DNA of 64,000 bases from Thiosocius sp963808165 (lineage in GTDB: Bacteria > Pseudomonadota > Gammaproteobacteria > Chromatiales > Chromatiaceae). Positions 46,709 through 53,926 of this stretch are shown in pieces; the first letter of the stretch is position 1, and each line of letters begins with the position of its first letter. The notes below the pieces were generated by a model. That model saw only the letters and a list, made by a program, of their open reading frames with translations, was not told where the DNA came from and ran no database searches. Location of the stretch: NCBI GenBank assembly GCA_963808165.1, contig CAWEET010000005.1:1-64000 (forward strand), read 5' to 3'. The position numbers were made by a program, and so were the translations under genes.

Positions 46709-47163
46709 GCTCAGGGTGCGTGCGGGTCGTCCCCTCGGCGCACGCCGGTTGGCGCGTTCCCAGCGTCTTTTCCTCCACCTGCTGATTGGGGGGCGACCCT
46801 TCTTCGGGTGTCGCCAGTACCTCAACAGGGCCGCATTTTCCGAACATGTGGTCGCTGTCGATGGGCACGCGACGGCCCGCAGGGGCCCACCAATCCACGG
46901 ACGAGGCGCCCCTGGACCAGGGTTCCCGGCTTATCCCTCCAACAGCGCCGCGGCTGTGCTGCGCATCGCCCCGTACCGCCTCAGGGTCGCCGGGGCGGCG
47001 GAGGAATAGCGGCACGGGGGGCGGAATTCAGGCCATCGTGCCTGGAAGTGGCTAGTGGCTAGTGGCCGGCCAGGCGGCTGGCTGATGATACCCGGGAAAT
47101 TTGAACGCCGGGAGTTTATGCTACGCACCCTCGAATTCTTGTATACCTCCTGAGACGACTGAA
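46709..47163. other. Intergenic region upstream of the EF-G gene
   Basis: No gene recognised. A short direct repeat GTGGCTAGTGGCTAGTGG occurs at about 47047-47064. The AT-richer stretch from about 47100 (TTTATGCTACGC, TTCTTGTATACC) is the likely promoter region for the downstream gene. Confidence 0.4.
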
Positions 47164-49248
47164 ATGACTGACCTAAGCCTTTACCGAAATATCGGCATCT
47201 TCGCCCACGTAGACGCGGGCAAGACCACCACTACCGAGCGTATCCTCAAGCTGACCGGAAAGATCCACAAGACCGGTGAGGTACACGACGGCGAGGCCAC
47301 CACTGACTTCATGGAGCAAGAAGCCGAGCGCGGAATCACCATCCAGTCTGCCGCTACCTCCTGTCAGTGGGACGGCCACCGTTTCAACATCATCGACACA
47401 CCCGGACACGTTGATTTCACCATCGAGGTCTATCGCTCCCTGAAGGTATTGGACGGCGGTGTGGGCGTCTTCTGCGGTTCTGGCGGTGTGGAGCCTCAGT
47501 CCGAAACCAACTGGCGCTACGCCAACGAATCCGAGGTTGCCCGTGTCATTTTCGTAAACAAGCTGGACCGTCTGGGTGCCGATTTCTACCGCGTAGTCGA
47601 TCAGGTCGAGAATGTCTTGGCAGCGAATCCGCTGGTCATGGTTTTGCCTATCGGCACCGAAGACGACTTCGTTGGTGTGGTCGATCTGATGAGCATGAAA
47701 GCCTTCGTGTGGGACGAAACCGGTCAGCCAGAGAACTATGAAGTCACCGATATCCCTGACGATATGCTGGCCAAGGCGCAAGAGTACCGCGAAAAAATGA
47801 TCGAAGCTGCGGTGGAGCAGGACGACGACCTGATGGAGGCCTACCTGGAAGGCGAAGAGCCTTCGGTAGAAGACCTGAAGCGCTGCATCCGCAAGGGTAC
47901 GATCAACCTGGACTTCTTCCCCACCTACTGTGGTTCGGCCTTCAAGAACAAGGGCATTCAGCTGGTTCTGGATGCGGTCGTCGACTACCTGCCAAGTCCG
48001 GCCGAGGTTCCTCCGCAGCCGGAAGTGGATATGGAAGGCAACGAGACCGGCGAAAAGGCCATCGTAGATCCGGAGTATCCATTGCGCGCGCTGGCGTTCA
48101 AGATCATGGATGACAAGTACGGAGCATTGACCTTTACCCGTATCTACTCCGGTCGCCTGAAGAAAGGCGACACTGTTCTGAACACCTTCACCGGAAAGAC
48201 TGAGCGTATCGGTCGTATCGTGGAGATGCATGCCAACGAGCGTGAAGAACTCGATTCGGCTCAGGCGGGCGATATCGTTGCCTTGATCGGCATGAAGAAT
48301 ACCCAGACCGGCCACACCTTGTGCGATCCCAAAAAGCCGGCCACGCTGGAACCCATGGTGTTTCCGGAGCCGGTTATCTCGATTGCGGTGAAGCCGAAAG
48401 ACAAGGGTTCGGTCGAGAAAATGGGCCTGGCTATCAATAAGATGGTCGCGGAAGATCCGTCTTTTCGCGTTGAGACAGACGAAGAGAGCGGTGAAACCAT
48501 CCTCAAAGGCATGGGCGAATTGCACCTCGATATCAAGGTCGACATCCTGCGTCGTACCCACAACGTCGATGTCGAGGTCGGTAAGCCGCAGGTGGCCTAC
48601 CGTGAGACAATCACCCAGCGCGTCGAGGATAGCTATACCCACAAGAAGCAGTCCGGTGGTTCGGGTCAGTACGCAAAGATCGACTACGTTATCGAGCCGG
48701 GCGAGCAGAGTTCCGGTTACGAGTTTGAATCGGCTGTCACCGGAGGCAACGTGCCGCGTGAATTCTGGCCGGCTGTCGATAAAGGCTTCAAGATGAGCAT
48801 GGAGCAGGGCACGGTCGCCGGCTTCCCGCTGCTGGACGTCAAAGTGACTTTGGTCGACGGTGGGTTCCATGCGGTCGACTCTTCTGCCATCGCGTACGAG
48901 ATAGCCGCAAAGGCCGCTTTTCGTCAGTCTGTGCCAAAAGCCAAACCGCAGTTGCTCGAGCCCATCATGAAAGTCGACGTCTTCACTCCGGAAGACCACG
49001 TGGGTGACGTTATCGGTGACCTGAACCGCCGTCGTGGCATGATTCAAGGCCAGGAGGCGGGTCCCACCGGCGTGCGTATCAAGTCTGATGCACCATTGTC
49101 AGAGATGTTCGGGTACATCGGCGACCTGCGCACCATGACCTCTGGCCGCGGTCAGTTCTCGATGGAGTTCTCGCACTATGCCCCTTGCCCGGCAAACGTT
49201 GCCGAACAGGTCGTGAAGGAAGTCGAGGAGCGCAAGAAGAACGCTTGA
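47164..49248 (+). CDS. fusA: Elongation factor G (stand-alone paralogue)
   Basis: Translocation GTPase, 694 residues from the ATG at 47164. GTP motifs are IFAHVDAGKTTTTERIL (G1), RGITIQSAA (G2), DTPGHVDF (G3), FVNKLDRLGADF (G4) and GSAFKNKG (G5). Domains II-V follow, with domain IV beginning near YRETITQRVEDSYTHKKQSG. The gene is alone rather than in the rpsL-rpsG-fusA-tuf cluster, which suggests a second EF-G. A longer in-frame start at 47101 lacks a ribosome site. Followed by a good terminator. Confidence 0.92.
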   Translation: MTDLSLYRNIGIFAHVDAGKTTTTERILKLTGKIHKTGEVHDGEATTDFMEQEAERGITIQSAATSCQWDGHRFNIIDTPGHVDFTIEVYRSLKVLDGGVGVFCGSGGVEPQSETNWRYANESEVARVIFVNKLDRLGADFYRVVDQVENVLAANPLVMVLPIGTEDDFVGVVDLMSMKAFVWDETGQPENYEVTDIPDDMLAKAQEYREKMIEAAVEQDDDLMEAYLEGEEPSVEDLKRCIRKGTINLDFFPTYCGSAFKNKGIQLVLDAVVDYLPSPAEVPPQPEVDMEGNETGEKAIVDPEYPLRALAFKIMDDKYGALTFTRIYSGRLKKGDTVLNTFTGKTERIGRIVEMHANEREELDSAQAGDIVALIGMKNTQTGHTLCDPKKPATLEPMVFPEPVISIAVKPKDKGSVEKMGLAINKMVAEDPSFRVETDEESGETILKGMGELHLDIKVDILRRTHNVDVEVGKPQVAYRETITQRVEDSYTHKKQSGGSGQYAKIDYVIEPGEQSSGYEFESAVTGGNVPREFWPAVDKGFKMSMEQGTVAGFPLLDVKVTLVDGGFHAVDSSAIAYEIAAKAAFRQSVPKAKPQLLEPIMKVDVFTPEDHVGDVIGDLNRRRGMIQGQEAGPTGVRIKSDAPLSEMFGYIGDLRTMTSGRGQFSMEFSHYAPCPANVAEQVVKEVEERKKNA

Positions 49249-49269
49249 GCAGCATTCTCCCTGGCATGG

Positions 49270-49304
49270 AAAAACCGCCGATTCGGAAGGATCGGCGTTT
49301 TTTT
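49270..49304 (+). terminator. Intrinsic terminator of the EF-G gene
   Basis: AAAAACCGCCGAT (49270-49282) pairs with ATCGGCGTTTTTTT (49291-49304) with one bulged C, making a GC-rich stem followed by seven T. It lies 21 bases after the stop codon. Confidence 0.85.
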
Positions 49305-49522
49305 GCGTCCCGTGTTCAACGTGAATGGCAGTCTTCGCGTGAGGCGAGGGTGCTGTCATCGGCGCCCTGTATCTTGCCGGAAGCGTAACCAGTCAGCGTG
49401 CCAGGTTGAGAATCTCAGCGATGTCGCCCCTATCGTCGCCAGCCCCCTCAACATCGCAGAAACTTTGGAAAGAGCATGCGCGACGTCACACCAGCCAGGA
49501 TTAACTTGCGATATGGGAGAGC

Positions 49523-50191
49523 ATGATGCCGAAAGTACTTGCGTTCGATGTGTACGGGACCTTGATCGACACACAAGGTGTCGTGACCAGGTTGCGGGGG
49601 CTTGTTGGCGACAACGCAGAAGAGTTTTCGCGCCTATGGCGGGACAAGCAACTGGAGTATTCCTTCCGTCGTGGCTTGATGCGTTCCTATGAAACCTTCG
49701 GTGTGTGTACCAGCCAGGCGCTGGATTACACCAGCGACTGTCTTGATGCGGGGCTTTCTACAGATCAGAAAACTGCACTTTTGGCTGAGTATCGCCGCCT
49801 TCCGGCATTCGATGATGTGAAAGAGTCGCTGGCAGGGTTGAAAGCAGATGGAAACTCGCTGTTCGCATTTTCCAACGGTACAGCAGATGCTGTCGACACC
49901 TTGCTCAATGCTTCGGGTATCCGCGACCTTTTCGACGGCGTCGTCAGTGTCGATGATCGACAGACATTCAAACCGAGCCCTGATGTTTATGAGCACTTGT
50001 TGAATGCCACCGCGGCATCGGCGGACGAAACCTGGCTGATATCCAGCAATCCGTTCGACGTGATCGGTGCGATCTCTTTTGGTCTGCGCAGCGCCTGGGT
50101 GCGGAGGTCCAGCAAATCGATTTTCGATCCCTGGGGTATCGAGCCAACGTTGACAATCACGGGTCTTAACGAGCTCGGGCGGTCGTTATAA
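49523..50191 (+). CDS. Haloacid dehalogenase type II-like HAD hydrolase
   Basis: 222-residue HAD enzyme of the L-2-haloacid dehalogenase group. The nucleophile motif is LAFDVYGTLIDT; the substrate Arg region LWRDKQLEYSFRRGLM, the Ser/Asn motif LFAFSNGTADAV, Lys in FKPSPDVYEHLL, and SSNPFDVIGAISFGL complete the active site. All catalytic residues appear intact. It hydrolyses the carbon-halogen bond of 2-haloacids in characterised relatives, though many members have other roles. GGGAGA precedes two consecutive ATG codons. Monocistronic. Confidence 0.85.
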   Translation: MMPKVLAFDVYGTLIDTQGVVTRLRGLVGDNAEEFSRLWRDKQLEYSFRRGLMRSYETFGVCTSQALDYTSDCLDAGLSTDQKTALLAEYRRLPAFDDVKESLAGLKADGNSLFAFSNGTADAVDTLLNASGIRDLFDGVVSVDDRQTFKPSPDVYEHLLNATAASADETWLISSNPFDVIGAISFGLRSAWVRRSSKSIFDPWGIEPTLTITGLNELGRSL

Positions 50192-50263
50192 GTGCAATGG
50201 GCAGGTGCATTGGTATTGGCCTGGAGAGAAGAGTGTTCGCCTCGATAGATGACCGATCGCTGA

Positions 50264-50698
50264 TCAGTGCTCCAGGGTCTTGAAGAAGATCGCAGTCAGA
50301 AATCCCGCCAGCGTCGCCAGCCCAATCACCGAGCCACCCTCGGTGTAGGCCTCTGGCAACATGGTCTCGGCGATCATTGTCAGCATGGCCGCGGCGGCCA
50401 ATCCTTGAATAAACGAGATCGAAGTCGGGCTGGCGCCGCTAAAGAACAGGTTGCCCAGGGCTGCGCCGATGCCAGTCATGACCATCAGGCTGGTCCACAT
50501 GAACAGGACACGATGGAAGGACAGTCCCTGCTGGCGCATCCCCATCGAACTGGACAGTGCCTCCGGGTAGTAGGATAAGAACAGGCCGGCCTGGAAGCCA
50601 GGCGTCTGAACGAGGGTCTTCCAGAATGGCGACGCGCTGGATTGCCGGTTGAGCAATCCTGACAGTCCAGGAACCCGCGAGACAGGTGGTACCGTCAC
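50264..50698 (-). pseudogene. Truncated ZIP-family metal transporter (C-terminal part only)
   Basis: Encodes QAGLFLSYYPEALSSSMGMR, the part of ZIP transporters with the metal-binding NxPEG-like region (here YYPEA), then helices ISFIQGLAAAAMLTMIAETM and GLATLAGFLTAIFFKTLEH. Intact members have about 250-300 residues; at least the first three helices are missing. The truncation point is followed within 100 bases by family C and family A repeats, which may have caused it. Confidence 0.7.
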
Positions 50699-50732
50699 GA
50701 TTCGCTATCGCGTCTTAATCCCAATGGCGGTA

Positions 50733-50773
50733 CATCCCTGTGCCGCGCGGCCACCTCGATTTGTCGAGGCGCC
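50733..50773. repeat. Partial family C repeat
   Basis: Contains TCCCTGTGCCGCGCGGCCAC then CTCGATTTGTCGAGGCGCCC, the same end as in the family C copy at 63801 (inverted). It directly abuts MITE A copy 3. Confidence 0.6.
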
Positions 50774-50923
50774 CTTAAGCTGATTCCGGTCGTTGCTGGA
50801 GAAAACCTCGGCGACATGGACGCCGCCGTCGAGCCTGCGGGGACGTATTCAGGGCGTTTTGCGCAAGAAATGATCGGAATTACCAGGCCAACTTGTCGCT
50901 TGCGCTACCAAGTACGTGCCATT
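50774..50923. repeat. MITE-like element family A, copy 3 (inverted, one end lost)
   Basis: Inverted relative to copies 1 and 2. The end at 50923 keeps GTACGTGCCATT while the other end starts at CTTAAGCTGATTCCGG without its terminal repeat, where it joins the family C fragment. It stops four bases before the stop codon of the protease gene. Confidence 0.85.
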
Positions 50924-50927
50924 CCTC

Positions 50928-51641
50928 TTAATCCAGCGGTGTCAGGGTCAATTGATTGCGCTGGTCGTCAAGGGTCATGCGGTACCGCCCCAGAACGTTC
51001 ATGCCGAGCAGCCGGGTGCCTCCCAGCATGGTGTCTTCGATGAACGCGACCTCCACATCGGTGATGGTTTGGTTACCCAGGCGTAGGGCGTTGAGAATTC
51101 CGATCTTGGCCCGCACTTTGCCTTTGGCCGTTTGCACCTGGCGCTCCGCCATGTCGTCTTCTGACAGACCCAGCGCGTCCGCCATGGACAGTGGGAGAAC
51201 GCTGACACTGGCGCCGGTATCGATCATCAGCCCAACCTGGAGCTCGGTTTTGCTGAGCCCTTCCAGCGTGGCAGTGACCACATGGTGCAGCCCCTGGCGC
51301 CGCGTTGCCAATACCGTATCTCTTGGAACTGGCGGCGCCCAGCGCTCTTTTCCCAGCACGATCAGTTTCTTTTCCGCCATCACGTAGTTGTAGCCGTCAA
51401 GCACGGCCTGCAGCTGCTGCCGCGGGGATCCTGTGACCGATCTGGGAGGCGCATCCTCGAGTCTGCTCAAGCCCACCAAGCTGAATCCGTTTTGCTCTGC
51501 GAGCGCCTGAACCTGAGCGGCGAGACTCCCGTAGCTTGTCGAATCAGGAGAGGCGGCGGTCGCGGCTCCCGGGACCGCCAACAGGACGAGCACGTACCCG
51601 AGGATGAACATCCGGCTGAAACTCATTGATCGCGTCGCCAT
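50928..51641 (-). CDS. Retropepsin-like aspartic protease, exported, with secretin-N-like domain
   Basis: 237 residues. Signal peptide MSFSRMFILGYVLVLLAVPG with cleavage near TAA; then a short domain (VQALAEQNGFSLVGLSRLED to QLQAVLDGYNYVMAEKKLIV) resembling the STN/secretin N-terminal fold; then a single-lobed aspartic protease with the motif GLMIDTGASVSVLPLSMADAL and the flap-side segment GTRLLGMNVLGRYRMTLDD. It should act as a dimer in the periplasm or envelope. The stop lies only four bases from a family A MITE, so the natural terminator may have been replaced. Confidence 0.8.
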   Translation of the reverse strand: MATRSMSFSRMFILGYVLVLLAVPGAATAASPDSTSYGSLAAQVQALAEQNGFSLVGLSRLEDAPPRSVTGSPRQQLQAVLDGYNYVMAEKKLIVLGKERWAPPVPRDTVLATRRQGLHHVVTATLEGLSKTELQVGLMIDTGASVSVLPLSMADALGLSEDDMAERQVQTAKGKVRAKIGILNALRLGNQTITDVEVAFIEDTMLGGTRLLGMNVLGRYRMTLDDQRNQLTLTPLD

Positions 51642-51871
51642 GGCGAAGTTTCACTCCCTGGCTAGGTTTGCGTTCACAAGATACCGGATAAGCGGCGCTT
51701 CCGAGAGTACCTGTGCGGATCGCACCCGCTTACGGCCCCTGGCCAACGCGTCCCCTCGCCCCACCGTTTTTGGGCCCGGACGGGGACTCAGTGGCTCGTT
51801 CCGGTGTTTCCCGCGGAGTTCAGGCGCCTGCGAATCGCCCCGCTGGGAATGCCCGAGGACCAGGTGCTCAG

Positions 51872-52310
51872 GGCCTTGATTCAGGCCTGTCTGTTGGCGA
51901 GCTGGTTTCAAAGGCCTGGGCATCTGCCTCCACCCTCCGCGGCTTCGACAAGGCGCGATTGCTGGCAATGACCCCGCCGGAGATGGTGGTGCTGGTTGGC
52001 GGCATGCGTGTATTGAACACCAACTTCGGACAGACCCGGCACGGTGTCCTCACTGATCGGCCGGAGACGCTGAGCAATGACTTCTTCGTGGACCTGCTCG
52101 ATATGGGCACGACCTGGAGACCGACCACTGTAGACGAACACAGAGCTGTTTGAAGGCAATGATTGCAAGGCGGGCGAATCGACCCGGACCGGCTGCGGTG
52201 TCGACCTGATCTTTGGTTCAGCCCCCGAGCTGCGCGCATTGGCTGAAGGTAACGCAAGCGCGGACTCCCCGGAGAACTTCGTCGATGATTTTGTGGCGGC
52301 CTTTTTCGCC
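51872..52310 (+). pseudogene. Decayed fragment of a second katG (C-terminal domain)
   Basis: Encodes GLSVGELVSKAWASASTLRG followed, after an internal deletion, by LLAMTPPEMVVLVGGMRVLN, FGQTRHGVLTDRPETLSNDF and FVDLLDMGTTWRP; then a frameshift leads to CGVDLIFGSAPELRALAEGN and ENFVDDFVAAF. These parts match the C-terminal domain of KatG in order. The haem-binding N-terminal domain is absent. It is clearly diverged from the intact katG at 15378, so not a recent duplicate. Confidence 0.85.
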
Positions 52311-52595
52311 TTCCCGCCGGTCTCAGTGTCGGCATCAGCTCAGACCAGCCCGGACAGGCTGAGACACCACATGATGCCCAAGCGCCGTGACCCCCTACGG
52401 CTCAAGCCTTGTCTCCTATTCTTGCGCCACCAGGCGCCGGCAGATGTGTTCGAGCATATCGCACCGTCCTGCAGCGTTTCGCCGGCGTCCCAGTTACAAC
52501 GATGGCTTGTCACGGGTAAAGTATGAAAAGCTGAAATCCAGGTGGCTCGGGGTGTCTGGGATATCCGGGCGGTGCAATTAGAGAGAGGTTGTCGG

Positions 52596-53840
52596 ATGGA
52601 AATGGGGATGCTTCTTTTGTCGAATATGTTGAGGCGCTTCATTAAAAAAGGAACGCTGCGCGTGATCGATGCCGATGGGGTATTGAGCGAATTCAAAGGG
52701 ACTGCTGAGCCAGTCGCCACCATACGCCTTCATGACTCTTCCCTTCCGCTGAAAATATTCCGAAACCCCGAGTTGCATACCGGCGAGGCCTATATGGATG
52801 GCACCTTGACCTTTGAAGATTGCACCCTGGAAGATTTTCTCAGCGTTTTTTCTATCAATCGTGGGGCCATCGCGTCCTATCCGATGCAGAAGATCCTGCG
52901 CCGCATTTCCCGCGCCGTGCGCTCTGTTCAACAACACAATCCTATTGGCAAGGCACAGAAAAATGTTGCTCACCACTATGATTTATCGGCAGAGATGTAC
53001 CGTCTGTTCCTTGACGAAGGCATGTATTATTCCTGTGCCTATTTCGAACAAGGAGACGAGACGCTCGAGGAGGCACAGGAAAAGAAAGCTCGGCATATCG
53101 CAGCAAAGCTCAAGCTCGAAGATGGACAGCGAATCCTGGATATTGGTTGTGGTTGGGGTGGTATGGCCTTGCATCTGGCGCGAAGAGCCGATGTGGAGGT
53201 CTTGGGCGTGACACTTTCCGAGGAACAACACCGTATTGCGATTCAACGGGCAAGGGACGCCGGCTTGTCAGATCGGGTACATTTTGAGCTGCTCGATTAT
53301 CGAAAAGTGAACGGACCCTTCGACCGCATCGTCTCGATCGGCATGTTCGAACATGTCGGTGTGTCGCACTATGACGAGTTTTTCGGAAAGGTTTATGATC
53401 TCTTGAAGCATGATGGATTTGCCCTGCTGCATTCAATCGGTCATATGAGTCCACCTTCAGTGGCGAGCCCCTGGCTGCGAAAGTATATCTTCCCGGGGGC
53501 ATACTCTCCGGCCTTGTCTGAGACGTTTGCCGCAACGGAACGTCAGCATCTCTGGGTAGGTGATGTTGAAGTATTGCGAGTTCACTATGCGGACACCCTG
53601 GTCGAGTGGAACAAGCGCTTTCAGCAGAACAGGGATCGCATCGCGGAAATATATGACGAACGCTTTTGCAGGATGTGGGAGTTTTATCTGTTGAGTGCAG
53701 AAACAATGTTCCGCACCGGCGCTCAGATGGTCTTTCAAATGCAACTCTCTCGCGTCCGTGAAGCAACCGGATTGACTCGCGACTACATGTTCGAAACGGA
53801 AGCGATGTACCGACGGCAGGATGTCGACAAAGGACACTGA
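52596..53840 (+). CDS. cfa: Cyclopropane-fatty-acyl-phospholipid synthase
   Basis: Adds a methylene group from S-adenosylmethionine to unsaturated acyl chains of membrane lipids. 414 residues from the ATG at 52596, preceded by GAGAGAGG. The N-terminal lipid-binding domain includes GEAYMDGTLTFEDCTLEDFL; the methyltransferase begins VAHHYDLSAEMYRLFLDEGM with YYSCAYFEQGDETLEEAQE, then the AdoMet loop ILDIGCGWGGMALHLA and VSIGMFEHVGVSHYDEFF. Active-site Cys, Glu and His of the family are in these blocks. Monocistronic. CFA lipids commonly rise in stationary or acid stress. Confidence 0.95.
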   Translation: MEMGMLLLSNMLRRFIKKGTLRVIDADGVLSEFKGTAEPVATIRLHDSSLPLKIFRNPELHTGEAYMDGTLTFEDCTLEDFLSVFSINRGAIASYPMQKILRRISRAVRSVQQHNPIGKAQKNVAHHYDLSAEMYRLFLDEGMYYSCAYFEQGDETLEEAQEKKARHIAAKLKLEDGQRILDIGCGWGGMALHLARRADVEVLGVTLSEEQHRIAIQRARDAGLSDRVHFELLDYRKVNGPFDRIVSIGMFEHVGVSHYDEFFGKVYDLLKHDGFALLHSIGHMSPPSVASPWLRKYIFPGAYSPALSETFAATERQHLWVGDVEVLRVHYADTLVEWNKRFQQNRDRIAEIYDERFCRMWEFYLLSAETMFRTGAQMVFQMQLSRVREATGLTRDYMFETEAMYRRQDVDKGH

Positions 53841-53926
53841 GGATCCCGCCGATCCTCGAGCCAGGGACCTCGAAGCCCGTCGGATATCGGAAGCTTTCCG
53901 GTTCCCAGTTTCGACGCACGGTCGCA

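Noticed and set aside
47173..49047. 624-codon minus-strand frame opposite EF-G
   Set aside because: Length arises from codon bias of the highly conserved EF-G gene; no ribosome site and no recognisable product.
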